From Sphingobium sp. JS3065 (GTDB lineage Bacteria; Pseudomonadota; Alphaproteobacteria; Sphingomonadales; Sphingomonadaceae): DNA of 64,000 nt. Where the stretch lies: assembly GCF_026427355.1 (NCBI RefSeq), contig NZ_CP102665.1, forward strand, positions 372,001 to 436,000, given 5' to 3'. The position numbers were made by a program, and so were the translations under genes. This document shows positions 25,157 to 34,262 of the stretch, in pieces; within the stretch, counting starts at the first letter, position 1; every line of letters starts with the position of its first letter. The notes beneath the pieces were generated by a model, which worked only from the letters and a program-made list of their open reading frames with translations, made no database searches and had not been told where the DNA came from.

Positions 25157-28100
25157 ATGCGCCGCCTTTTCCGCTTACCCGCGCCGATTGGCAGTCTCGC
25201 CAGCCTGTTTGTCGCCTCCCCTGCCCACGCTCTGGAGACGAGCTTCCACACCTATGACGGCTTTGCCGAAACCGTGGATGCGTTTCGTCTCGTCTCGATG
25301 ATCTTCGCCGATCCGCGCTACGAGACACTGGTGCTGATCGTCGCGGTTGTCGGGTTGGCGCTGGGCGCCGTGCTCGCCATGGTCCGCGGCACCGGCATGG
25401 GGCTGGTTGCCTTCGGCCTCCAGATGCTGGTCGGTATCGGCCTGTTCGTCGGCCTCGTCGCGACGACCGGCACCGTCCATGTTTATGACCGGGTGCGCAA
25501 CGCCTATCAGCCGGTCGGCGATGTTCCGAACCTGATCGTCTTGGTGGCGGGCGTCACCAACATGATGGAGCGCGCGCTTGCCGAGACGATCGATGACAAT
25601 ACGCTCGACCCACATGCCAAGCTCGAGTTCGGTGCGGGCGGCCACGCCTTCGATCTGTTCCTCAATGCCGTCAGCCCCCACGGGCCGATGACCGATGCCT
25701 TTCTCGATGCGACGATCAAGGATTATGTCCGCCAATGCTATCCGGTTGCCCGCGTCTCGCCGGCCTATGGCGTGGATGACGACCAGCTCTTCCGCACCAG
25801 CACAGATCTCCCCGCATCGTTCGCCGCGATGGCAGGGCCGTCGACCTTCAGCACGGTGTTCACGGCTTCGGACAAGGGCGGCACAACCGTTAGTTGCAGC
25901 GAAGCCTGGTCCCATATCGCCGATCGGCTCTCAGACCCGACGATCTTCGAGGACTATTCCGCCCAGGTCTGTCAGCGCACAGGCTATGACATCGCCAAGG
26001 CCGACCAGCTCGCACGGTGCCGCAGCAACCTCGCCGAGATGGGCGACATGATGCTGGGGACGCCGCTCACCGCCCAGACCTTCTTCACCAATATCCTGCT
26101 TGGCAACAGCGTGGGCGACGTGCTCTTCGAGGACAGCCCGGCGACCGCCGCGCGCGTCATGGCCAATCGCGCCGTGGTGGCGGGTGGTCTCGCCAACATG
26201 TCGACCGCCAATGAATGGATGCCCACGATCCGGGCGACGGTGTTCGGGATCATGCTCTTCATGATGCCGATCGCGCTGCTGTTCATTCTCACCCCCATCA
26301 ACCTGCGGGTCGCAAGCTTTGCGCTGGGCCTCTTCGTGTTCGTGGCGCTCTGGGGCGTCATCGACGCCGGCATTTATCAGCTTACGCTGGGTCGAGCGAT
26401 GGCGGCTTTAGCCGAGATGCGCTCCAACCATTTGGGAGCCAATGCCTGGATGCTGGCGCCTTCCTCGGCCATGAAGGCGCTGGCGATCTTCGGGAGCTTC
26501 CGCACGGCGGCGGCGGGCCTTGCCGGCGCGTTCGTGTTCACCGTCTTCCGCTTTTCGGGCAATGTCTTCTCCTCCTTCACCGACGGCTCGCTGGGCGTCC
26601 AGGCGCAGGGCTCGGCTGCCGCCGCTGGCGTGTCCACCTCCGAGGGCCTCGCCTCCGCGCTGGAGGCGCAGGCCTCGGCCATGGGCACGGGCGCGCGCCG
26701 TGGCGCAGCGTCGACCTTCGGAGATTTTGGGGAACGGTCGAGCTTCGGCGCTAATCGCGGCTTCGGCGCGGCGGGCGCGGTCACGGCATCCCATGGCACT
26801 GGCGCGCCCGGTGGCGCAGCGATGGGGCTTGGCGCGCTCGATGCCGCCCGCGAGATGGGCGGCCTTGCGCCCGCGCATCATGGCCGGGACTTGGGTGACC
26901 CGGCAACGATCAGCGCGGTTCGCGCGGCGGCGGCTACCGGCGCCATCCACAATTTTGCCGAGAAGGATGCGCTGCGGACCCTCGGCACCCGCTATTTTGG
27001 CGCGGGCGAGGCCGGCGAGAAGGCGTTCGGCGCCTTCACCCAGGGGCTGGTTCAGTGGCGAGCGTTTGGTGACACCCGCGCCTATGGCATGATGATGCAG
27101 CAGGCCACCCGGCATTTTGAACGGGCCGGTTATGGGAACCAAGATGCCGAACTTAAGGCGAGCGGCGTCGTGGCCGAGGCCAGCGCCGATCCGACGTTCG
27201 CGAAACTGATCGCCAATAGCTTCACTCAGGAGACGATGCTCCGCAATGACCTGACGGCAGCGCAGGTGCAAGTCGGGGCGATGGAAGGTCGCCGAGATTA
27301 TGCGGGTGACCGGGTCGCCCAGGTGGAACGGGGCAACGTCGCGACCGAGCAGGCACATCGCACTGGCGGCAATGAAGGTCAGCGCGAAGCTGCCGCTATG
27401 CTTGGCCTCCCCATTGACGAGATGAGCCGCCGCATCGCCTTCATCATTGCCCTCTCGGGCGAAGCGCGCTCCTCCGCTATCACGCAACTCTCCCGCGCAA
27501 CGGGCCGCAATGAAGCCCAGGTGACCAAGGCTCTCGAAACCTATCGGGCAGCGACCGATCTTGGCACGGCCGATGGCGCAACGGCTGAAGCGGCACGCGA
27601 AGGTACTAGCGTCTATGGGCGGACCCGGGAAGCTGCCGGCTATGACTTTGCCGAGCGTTCTGGAAAACTCGACGCGCAGAAGGAGGTCGGGCATGGCGGC
27701 ACCCGCAGCACTGCCCGGATCGGCGAACAGCGGCGCCAGTCGGAGAATTTCGGCTTTGCACAAGGCGCCGAGGTCGCCGGCATGTCGACGCGCGAGGCGG
27801 CTCGTCTCGACAGTTTCATTCGGACGCTGGCTGATGCCAGCGGCAATCAGCTCGACATGGCGGAAGGTGGCACCGACGGCATCGCCGACCGGGCGCGCAA
27901 CGCCCGGATGACCAGCATTGTCGAGCGCGAGCGTCTGTCACGCATGCAGGGTCTGCTGCGCGCCAACGGTATCGAGATGAGCAAGCGTCAGATCGCCATG
28001 GACCAGAATGGCGACTTCAGGATGAACCTCACCCCGGCAACGGCCGCACAGATGTGGCAGGCCGGCCTTCTCAATGAAAGCCAGCTCGGCGCGGTCGCCA

Positions 28101-28885
28101 ATGGCGGCCATGCCCGCTTCAGTCTTGCACATAATGACCTGCTCGTCTCCAGCAGCGCTGGGTTCGAGAAGTCCGCGCGCAACGACACCAGCACGCGGTT
28201 CGAGGCTGGCAAGCAAGCTGGCCCTGATACGATCGAGCATTTCATGGGCGGTGGCGCCGAAGGTCGCGCCGCGATGGCGAACTGGCTCAAGGGCGGGTTC
28301 GAGATGGATCGCAAGGGCAATTGGCGCTTGAAGCCCCAGGTCGCGGACACCATCCAGCGAGATGTGCAGGCGATCATGGCGCAGACAGGCTGGGAGCGCT
28401 CGATCGGAAGGGCAGCTCAAGATCAGAATGTGTTCAATATTACGGCCCAGGGCGAAATCGCCGGTACAACCATCAGCACAGGCGGGGGATCTAGCAAAGG
28501 TCGCTCCGGGAGTGGCAGCGGTCGAGTTGGAGGATCTCTTGCCGTTTCAAGTCAGGAAAGCGGGACCACGAACGAAGCCGCCACCAGTCAGCTCAGCATT
28601 GTAAATTACGATGTCCGGCAAGCTATCGCCAACGCCGAGTACGCGGCTTCGAAGGCCGGCCAACCGGCAGATGCATTCACAAATCGCCTTACCTCAGAGA
28701 TCCTTGGAGCCAACGGCCTGCGAAACCGCTATCTTGGAGATGCCGACAGCGCGCGTGGAACGACCGATATAAATGCCCCCGTCACTTCGTTAGAGCAGTC
28801 TTCGCTCCTCTACAGCGGCCGCTTCTCGACCGACTTAGATAACGGTCCAACAGACGGCGACGGGTCATTCAAGAAGCGCGATTGA
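25157..28885 (+). CDS. traG: Conjugal transfer mating-pair stabilisation protein TraG
   Basis: 1242 residues. N-terminal inner-membrane domain with several helices (about 55-105 and 355-460), followed by a very long hydrophilic periplasmic/cytoplasmic part rich in Ala, Gly and charged residues. In F, TraG works in pilus assembly with its N-domain and in mating stabilisation and entry exclusion with its C-domain. Starts 14 bases after traH with AAGGA upstream. The last 17 bases overlap the opposite-strand membrane gene. Confidence 0.9.
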   Translation: MRRLFRLPAPIGSLASLFVASPAHALETSFHTYDGFAETVDAFRLVSMIFADPRYETLVLIVAVVGLALGAVLAMVRGTGMGLVAFGLQMLVGIGLFVGLVATTGTVHVYDRVRNAYQPVGDVPNLIVLVAGVTNMMERALAETIDDNTLDPHAKLEFGAGGHAFDLFLNAVSPHGPMTDAFLDATIKDYVRQCYPVARVSPAYGVDDDQLFRTSTDLPASFAAMAGPSTFSTVFTASDKGGTTVSCSEAWSHIADRLSDPTIFEDYSAQVCQRTGYDIAKADQLARCRSNLAEMGDMMLGTPLTAQTFFTNILLGNSVGDVLFEDSPATAARVMANRAVVAGGLANMSTANEWMPTIRATVFGIMLFMMPIALLFILTPINLRVASFALGLFVFVALWGVIDAGIYQLTLGRAMAALAEMRSNHLGANAWMLAPSSAMKALAIFGSFRTAAAGLAGAFVFTVFRFSGNVFSSFTDGSLGVQAQGSAAAAGVSTSEGLASALEAQASAMGTGARRGAASTFGDFGERSSFGANRGFGAAGAVTASHGTGAPGGAAMGLGALDAAREMGGLAPAHHGRDLGDPATISAVRAAAATGAIHNFAEKDALRTLGTRYFGAGEAGEKAFGAFTQGLVQWRAFGDTRAYGMMMQQATRHFERAGYGNQDAELKASGVVAEASADPTFAKLIANSFTQETMLRNDLTAAQVQVGAMEGRRDYAGDRVAQVERGNVATEQAHRTGGNEGQREAAAMLGLPIDEMSRRIAFIIALSGEARSSAITQLSRATGRNEAQVTKALETYRAATDLGTADGATAEAAREGTSVYGRTREAAGYDFAERSGKLDAQKEVGHGGTRSTARIGEQRRQSENFGFAQGAEVAGMSTREAARLDSFIRTLADASGNQLDMAEGGTDGIADRARNARMTSIVERERLSRMQGLLRANGIEMSKRQIAMDQNGDFRMNLTPATAAQMWQAGLLNESQLGAVANGGHARFSLAHNDLLVSSSAGFEKSARNDTSTRFEAGKQAGPDTIEHFMGGGAEGRAAMANWLKGGFEMDRKGNWRLKPQVADTIQRDVQAIMAQTGWERSIGRAAQDQNVFNITAQGEIAGTTISTGGGSSKGRSGSGSGRVGGSLAVSSQESGTTNEAATSQLSIVNYDVRQAIANAEYAASKAGQPADAFTNRLTSEILGANGLRNRYLGDADSARGTTDINAPVTSLEQSSLLYSGRFSTDLDNGPTDGDGSFKKRD

Positions 28886-29294
28886 TATAGCCGGGGTTAA
28901 GGGGGTTCAAAGAGCTGCCGATCCATAGAGCCCCGGACGCGGAATCCAGCGGATCAACCTCTTTCGGCAACCTTGACGGCCCATATTTCCTGCGCTCCCA
29001 AAATGAGTCCTCATCAAATTCACCGTCCTCCTGGGCTGGCAACGACGCCAGTTTGTTGCGCAAGAAACCAAACGAGAGAACGAGCGCGACCATCGGCGGG
29101 AAGAACAAGACGTTCAGATATCCACCGGCAGCCGAATGATAAACTTCAGTTAGAGCATCAATCTTGAGGGATGCGAGCATGCCTAGCCAATAGGCCGGCA
29201 CCCCGCTCCACCATAGCTTCGCATACCACGGCCGCCACAGCCGAGTGGGCGCTTGTCGTTGACGTTGAGAATTTTCCATCATGCTCAAACTCAT
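28869..29294 (-). CDS. Membrane protein of unknown function
   Basis: 141 residues, two probable membrane helices (about 29-45 and 58-79) and a hydrophilic C-terminus containing SLNPLNPGYINRAS. It faces traG tail to tail with 17 bases of overlap. Not recognised; a role such as entry exclusion would suit the position beside traG (in F, traS/traT lie next to traG) but this is only inference. Several in-frame start codons lie close together; the ATG at 29294 was chosen. Confidence 0.6.
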   Translation of the reverse strand: MSLSMMENSQRQRQAPTRLWRPWYAKLWWSGVPAYWLGMLASLKIDALTEVYHSAAGGYLNVLFFPPMVALVLSFGFLRNKLASLPAQEDGEFDEDSFWERRKYGPSRLPKEVDPLDSASGALWIGSSLNPLNPGYINRAS

Positions 29295-29514
29295 CACCGC
29301 TCATGATTTGAAATCTATCATCTCTTCCAGTTCATCGATAGGGGGACTGCGTTGCTGCCCGCCATCTGCCTGACCCAATTTCAGAACAGAAAACCCACGC
29401 ACCATATCAACCTCTTCACTCCCTCCTCTCTGGAACATCCTTACTGAAAGTCCGCAAGTCTTTGTTTCACGGCATTACTGGACAAACTGCATCACATATT
29501 TTCCGCAGGACATA

Positions 29515-29543
29515 TTGATCCTTTCCTGCACTCTCGTCATACT
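29515..29543 (+). promoter_or_regulatory. Probable promoter of the alpA-like gene
   Basis: TTGATC, a 17-base spacer and CATACT, about 40 bases before the start codon. The rest of the 288-base gap (29295-29582) shows nothing further. Confidence 0.4.
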
Positions 29544-29582
29544 GTTCCTGCGGGCAGATCAACACTTGGAGTTGGTTTGCGT

Positions 29583-29846
29583 ATGGACGAAAAGAACGAG
29601 CAGTTTTTGCGACTGAGAGCCGTGATCGCGAAGACGGGCAAGCCCAAGGCTTCCATCTATCGCGACATCCACCTTGGAACATTCCCGGCGCCGGAAAAGA
29701 TCGGCGCCAGAGCGGTTGCCTGGCGCCTGTCGAGGATCCTACGCTGGATGCAGGCACCAAGCGCTTTACCAGGACGACTGAAACCACTCCAGTGCCCCGA
29801 CATTGGGCTTTGCCGGCGTCGCTTTTTCAATGGCGATCGCCGCTGA
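29583..29846 (+). CDS. AlpA-family phage/ICE regulator (excisionase-like)
   Basis: 87 residues beginning at ATG 29583. The AlpA pattern is clear: LRLRAVIAKTGKPKASIYRD then GTFPAPEKIGARAVAWRLSRILRW. In P4-like elements AlpA activates the integrase or acts as excisionase. The last 81 bases overlap the 3' end of the integrase gene on the other strand, so the two are convergent. Confidence 0.85.
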   Translation: MDEKNEQFLRLRAVIAKTGKPKASIYRDIHLGTFPAPEKIGARAVAWRLSRILRWMQAPSALPGRLKPLQCPDIGLCRRRFFNGDRR

Positions 29847-31052
29847 AGCCTGTTCGGCCTTGTCGAGATAGTCGGCCCACCATTCGAGCATCTGCCGACG
29901 GTGGGACAGATAGCGTGCGGCGTTGTAGACGGCGCGAACACCGCCGGGTACATGCGCCAGCTGCAGCTCGATCCAATCCGCTTTGAACAGGCCGGTTTCA
30001 TTCAGCACGGTGCTGGCGATCGAACGGAACCCATGCACCGTCGCCTTGTCCCCTACCCCAAGGCGCTGCAGCAAGACCAGCATGCGGTTTGAACTGATCG
30101 TATCGCCCTGTTTGCCGATTACCGGGAACAAATATTGGCCGAACCGCTCATTGCCATATTTCCCATAGACGTTGAGTTCCTTGATCTCACGAAGCAACGC
30201 AACCGCCTGCGGCGGCAATGGCACGAGATGCTCGGCTCTCATTTTCATCCGCTCGGCGGGAATCCGCCAGAGCGGCTCGGGACCGCCTAAGCCTTCAAAT
30301 TCATTCCATTGCGCATGCCGGGTTTCCGTCGTCCGGACCATCGTCAGGATCGTCCAGCGCAAAGCAAGATGGCTGAGCCTGGAGCCCGTATCGGCGTTCA
30401 GCGCCGCATAAAAGCGTGGTAATTCCTTGATGGGTATTTTCGATCGATGCGTGACCGGAGCGCGTTTGCGCATGACCGTTCCCAGATCACGACAAGGATC
30501 CGTGAGAACCCGACCGTCTGGAATGCCGAACCGGAAGATTTCGCTGCAATAGGCCCGCACCCTGTGCGCCATCTCGATCGCGCCGCGATCCTCAATGGTC
30601 TTGAGCGCATCGAGCATGTCCCGGGGCAGGATCGAGCGGACCGACAGCTTGCCGATGGTCGGAAAAATATCGGCTTCAAGGCGACGCTCGATCACGCCGG
30701 CATAGCGGTCAGACCATCCCGGTCGCTTGGCGATCATCCATTCCTGGGCCAGTTGGCTGAACGTCGTCCGCTCGGCCTGATCCTCATGCTTTTTCTGCCG
30801 CTTGATGTCCGCAGGGTCCTTTCCGGCAGAGAGAACCGCTTTCATCTCCTCGCGCCAGACCCGTGCACGGTCAATGCTCATCGCCGGATAGTCACCGCCG
30901 GTGATGCACTTCTGCTTGTGCGCAAAGCGATAGGAGAGTCGCCACTCGCGTCGACCACCCGGCAGGACGCAGATGTTGAGGCCGCCGCCATCGGCTTTCT
31001 TGATAGGGCGGGCGGCAGGCAAAATGGATTGGATGATAGTATCGGTCAGCAC
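29766..31052 (-). CDS. int: P4-type tyrosine integrase
   Basis: 428 residues. N-terminal DUF4102-like arm-binding domain (about 1-85), core-binding domain (about 95-185) and catalytic domain with Arg240 (MVRTTETRH), Lys270, His340-x-x-Arg343 (HGFRS), His367 and nucleophile Tyr376 (AVYNAARY). All catalytic residues are present, so it should be active. It reads into the element, away from the probable attachment site 190 bases upstream, as in tRNA-targeting islands. Confidence 0.94.
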   Translation of the reverse strand: MLTDTIIQSILPAARPIKKADGGGLNICVLPGGRREWRLSYRFAHKQKCITGGDYPAMSIDRARVWREEMKAVLSAGKDPADIKRQKKHEDQAERTTFSQLAQEWMIAKRPGWSDRYAGVIERRLEADIFPTIGKLSVRSILPRDMLDALKTIEDRGAIEMAHRVRAYCSEIFRFGIPDGRVLTDPCRDLGTVMRKRAPVTHRSKIPIKELPRFYAALNADTGSRLSHLALRWTILTMVRTTETRHAQWNEFEGLGGPEPLWRIPAERMKMRAEHLVPLPPQAVALLREIKELNVYGKYGNERFGQYLFPVIGKQGDTISSNRMLVLLQRLGVGDKATVHGFRSIASTVLNETGLFKADWIELQLAHVPGGVRAVYNAARYLSHRRQMLEWWADYLDKAEQASAAIAIEKATPAKPNVGALEWFQSSW

Positions 31053-31182
31053 GGATCAGTCTCCTGAACGCCGTGCGCGAGACTTGAATCCTAACTTTGC
31101 ACCAACAAATTTACCTACAAATCTCATGGTAACCACCTGGGCGGTTATGATCCTGTTGGAGACCATGTTACATGAAATAACA

Positions 31183-31204
31183 GCCTGAAAACAGGCCATT
31201 TTTT
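31183..31204 (+). terminator. Rho-independent terminator near element boundary
   Basis: GCCTG AAAA CAGGC stem-loop followed after two bases by a run of six T. Lies upstream of the integrase gene and would stop transcription entering from the left. Confidence 0.6.
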
Positions 31205-31242
31205 GACGTCCATTTGGGACGTTGTTGGTCTTTTTGGACCTT

Positions 31243-31267
31243 GTTTTGGTTGCGGGAGAAGGATACG
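31243..31267 (-). other. Candidate attachment site resembling a tRNA 3' end
   Basis: TGGTTGCGGGAG then AAGGAT read on the minus strand looks like the 3' end of a tRNA (acceptor stem CTCCCGCAACCA, as in initiator-tRNA-like ends). Orientation is right: element on the left, tRNA 3' end at the junction, integrase next to it. The bases beyond do not fold as a tRNA, so this would be the degraded or duplicated end, or chance. Confidence 0.25.
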
Positions 31268-31329
31268 AAGCCTTGCTGAGCGGAGCGAAGCTAGGCGCAG
31301 TTGGATGAGGGGGAGCGTGCCTGTGGCCC

Positions 31330-31450
31330 GCGCGATCCGAAGGATCGCAACCCCCTCACCCGGCTACGACTAAGGCAGCAAGCTGCCAAGTCTGCGCAGC
31401 CTCGGCCAGAGTCACGTGCCTCTGGCCGACCCTCAAGGGAGAGGGGTAAA
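31330..31450. repeat. Intergenic repeat block with two hairpins
   Basis: Contains GGCAG/CTGCC (31374-31387) and a perfect 9-bp stem CGGCCAGAG/CTCTGGCCG (31403-31428, 8-base loop), followed by purine-rich GGGAGAGGGG. This style of block is frequent between sphingomonad genes. It occupies most of the 460-base gap between the integrase and the response regulator gene; nothing else is evident there. Confidence 0.5.
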
Positions 31451-31512
31451 AGAATAGCCGCTCTCCACCCAAATCACTTGGTCTGGTCGGTCTCAAATCG
31501 CCTTGCCCCCTG

Positions 31513-32151
31513 TCAGTGTTTGAGATCGAGTCCCAGCGAGCGCGCCACCAACGCCGCCTGCGTGCGGTTCTGCACATCCAGTTTCCGCATGATCGCGGTC
31601 ATATGCGCTTTCACGGTCGCCTCGCTCATCATGAGGTCGTGCGCGATCTGCTTGTTGAGCTTGCCGTTCAGCACTTCCAGCAGAACCTTCAACTGGGTCG
31701 GCGTCAGGGAAGCGATCTCCTTCTGCACCGCATCTTCCGGCCGTGGCGGGGCAGGCGGAAGCCTGTGGCCGCTCAACGCGCGCGCAATCGCGGTCTCGAT
31801 GACGGACAGGTCGCTATCCTTCGAGAGGAAGCCGACCGCGCCCAACGCCTGGGCCTCCTCCGCCGTCTTCGCCCCGTCGGCGCTTGAGACGACCAGGATC
31901 GGCACGCCGGGCCGTTCGGCATGAAGCAGCGCGATGCCCGAATAGCCGACCGCGCCGGGCATCTTCAGATCGAGCAGGATGAGGCGCAGGACCACCGCCT
32001 CGCTCGCCGCCCTTACCGCGGCGGCGAGCGTGCCCGCTTCTACGATGCCGGCTTCGGGAGCGACCTTCATCACCGCCACCGTCAGAGCCTGACGGAAGAG
32101 CGGGTGGTCGTCCGCGATCAGAATCGTCTCTATTGCGCCTCTTCCAACCAT
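31513..32151 (-). CDS. LuxR/NarL-family response regulator
   Basis: 212 residues. Receiver domain (1-120) with ADDHPLFRQ acidic pair, phospho-acceptor Asp in LLDLKMPG and Lys in FLSKDSD; C-terminal LuxR HTH (about 145-205, [25 protein letters not shown]). It overlaps the acs gene by 22 bases and follows it, so they share a transcript. No histidine kinase is in view. In several Proteobacteria a regulator of this type controls acs, which suggests the same here. Confidence 0.9.
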   Translation of the reverse strand: MVGRGAIETILIADDHPLFRQALTVAVMKVAPEAGIVEAGTLAAAVRAASEAVVLRLILLDLKMPGAVGYSGIALLHAERPGVPILVVSSADGAKTAEEAQALGAVGFLSKDSDLSVIETAIARALSGHRLPPAPPRPEDAVQKEIASLTPTQLKVLLEVLNGKLNKQIAHDLMMSEATVKAHMTAIMRKLDVQNRTQAALVARSLGLDLKH

Positions 32152-34082
32152 GGCCTGTTCGCCAGCAGATTATCGACCACGGAGGGATCGGCAAGCGTCG
32201 ACGTGTCGCCAAGGTTGGAAATATCATTTTCCGCGATCTTCCTCAGGATGCGCCGCATGATTTTGCCGGACCGCGTCTTGGGCAGGCCGGGGGCGAACTG
32301 CACCACGTCCGGCGAGGCGATGGGGCCGATCTCGCTGCGGACCCAGCGTATCAACTCGCCGCGCAGGGCATCGTCCGGCTCGACATCGGCATTGGTGGTG
32401 ACATAGGCGTAGATGCCCTGCCCCTTGACCTCATGCGGCATGCCGACGACGGCGGCCTCGGCAACTTGTGGGTGCGCGACGAGCGCGCTCTCTATCTCCG
32501 CCGTGCCCATGCGATGGCCGGAGACGTTGATGACGTCATCGATCCGGCCAGTGATCCAATAATAGCCGTCCTCGTCGCGGCGGCATCCGTCGCCGGTGAA
32601 ATAGCGCCCGGCGAAGGTGGTGAAATAGGTCTGGAAGAAGCGGTCATGATCGCCCCAGACGGTGCGCATCTGGCCCGGCCAGCTATCCGCCAGGACAAGG
32701 CAGCCTTCGCCCGGCCCCTCGATCAGCCTCCCCTCGCCGTCGACCAGTTCGGGCTTCACGCCGAACATCGGCAGGGTCGCAGAGCCGGGCTTCAGCGCCG
32801 TGGCGCCGGGCAGCGGGCTGATCATCGCGCCGCCAGTCTCGGTCTGCCACCATGTATCGACGATGGGGCAGCGTCCCTCCCCCACGACATGGTGATACCA
32901 TTCCCATGCCTCCGGATTGATCGGTTCTCCCACACTGCCGAGCAATCGCAATGACTTGCGGCTGGTCTTTCGCACCCACTCGTCACCCTCCCGCATCAGC
33001 GCGCGCAGGGCGGTGGGGGCGCCGTAGAAAATCTCCACGCCGAACTTGTCGACGACCTGCCAGAAGCGGGAGGGGTCCGGGAAGTTGGGTACGCCCTCGA
33101 ACATCACGGTCGTCCCGCCGTTCATCAGCGGCCCATAGACGACATAGCTGTGCCCCGTGACCCAGCCGATGTCGGCGGCGCACCAGTAGATCTGGCCGGG
33201 GCGATAGTCGAAGACATATTGGTGCGTCATCGCGGCCCACAGGGAATAGCCGCCCGTCGTATGCAGAACGCCCTTGGGCTTGCCGGTGGAACCGGAGGTG
33301 TAGAGTATGAAAAGCGGGTCTTCGGCCCCCATTTCTTCCGGCTCGCACGCGGCAGGCTGGCTTTGCACCGCCGTTGTCCAGTCGATGTCGCGCCCTTCGG
33401 CCATCGGCACTCCGGCGCCGGTGCGCCGCAGCACGACGACCGTATCGACATCGGGGCAGTGGACGAGAGCGGCGTCGACATTCGCCTTCAACGGAACTTT
33501 CCTGCCGCCGCGCAGGCCTTCGTCGGCAGTGACGACGATGCGGCTCGCGCAATCCTCTATGCGACCGGCCAGCGCTTCGGGCGAGAATCCGGCGAAGACG
33601 ATGGAGTGGATGGCGCCGATGCGCGCACAGGCCAGCATCGCGACCGCCGCTTCCGGCACCATGGGGAGGTAAAGGGTGACCCGGTCGCCCCGTTTCACGC
33701 CCCGCGCCTTCAGCAGATTGGCGAAACGGCATACCTCTTCATGCAGCGCGCCATAGCTGATACGCCGTTCGGGTTCCGCCGGATCGTCGGGTTCCCAGAG
33801 GATCGCGATGGCATCGCCGCGCTCCGCCAGATGGCGGTCCAGGCAATTGGCGGACAGGTTGAGCGTGCCGTCCGCGAACCAGCTTATTCCGAAATCCTCC
33901 TCCGAAAAGCTGGTCGCCTTCACCTGGCTGAATGGCCGCATCCAGTCGAGACGCTGCGCCTCCTCAGCCCAGAAGCGTTCCGGCTCCGCAATGGAGCGCG
34001 CATACATCTCCCGATATTGGGCGGCGTCGACCAGCGCCTCCTTCGCCCACTGGTTCGGAACGGGATAAACGCCCTGGTCCAT
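32130..34082 (-). CDS. acs: Acetyl-CoA synthetase
   Basis: 650 residues, the standard length. Converts acetate, ATP and CoA to acetyl-CoA in the cytosol. Signature motifs: AMP-binding [39 protein letters not shown], and C-terminal RSGKIMRR with Lys607, the lysine known to be acetylated in this family. GAGGAG lies nine bases before the ATG; the frame is open further upstream but without support. Diverges from the porin-transporter pair, which may serve acetate or related acids. Confidence 0.96.
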   Translation of the reverse strand: MDQGVYPVPNQWAKEALVDAAQYREMYARSIAEPERFWAEEAQRLDWMRPFSQVKATSFSEEDFGISWFADGTLNLSANCLDRHLAERGDAIAILWEPDDPAEPERRISYGALHEEVCRFANLLKARGVKRGDRVTLYLPMVPEAAVAMLACARIGAIHSIVFAGFSPEALAGRIEDCASRIVVTADEGLRGGRKVPLKANVDAALVHCPDVDTVVVLRRTGAGVPMAEGRDIDWTTAVQSQPAACEPEEMGAEDPLFILYTSGSTGKPKGVLHTTGGYSLWAAMTHQYVFDYRPGQIYWCAADIGWVTGHSYVVYGPLMNGGTTVMFEGVPNFPDPSRFWQVVDKFGVEIFYGAPTALRALMREGDEWVRKTSRKSLRLLGSVGEPINPEAWEWYHHVVGEGRCPIVDTWWQTETGGAMISPLPGATALKPGSATLPMFGVKPELVDGEGRLIEGPGEGCLVLADSWPGQMRTVWGDHDRFFQTYFTTFAGRYFTGDGCRRDEDGYYWITGRIDDVINVSGHRMGTAEIESALVAHPQVAEAAVVGMPHEVKGQGIYAYVTTNADVEPDDALRGELIRWVRSEIGPIASPDVVQFAPGLPKTRSGKIMRRILRKIAENDISNLGDTSTLADPSVVDNLLANRPWLEEAQ

Positions 34083-34262
34083 AGTCTCGCACTCCTCTCC
34101 TCGATCGCTGCCGATCCGTGGAGGACATCCTAAATGCCGTCGGCGCATATCGGACCCTAGACGAAGGTCGAATATCTCCGACCATGGTTTGGCTGTCGGC
34201 TTGTCCGGGGATTCGCGATCCTCTGCGCATCCGGAAAACAAGCCGGGACCATGGAGAGGTCG
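34083..34262. promoter_or_regulatory. Divergent control region between acs and porin
   Basis: 180 bases between two divergent start codons. Must contain promoters for both sides; I could not define convincing -35/-10 pairs or a clear operator by eye. Confidence 0.4.

Noticed and set aside
31243..31330. Intact tRNA gene at the element boundary
   Set aside because: Only the 3' end resembles a tRNA; no T-arm, anticodon arm or D-arm pairing could be formed.
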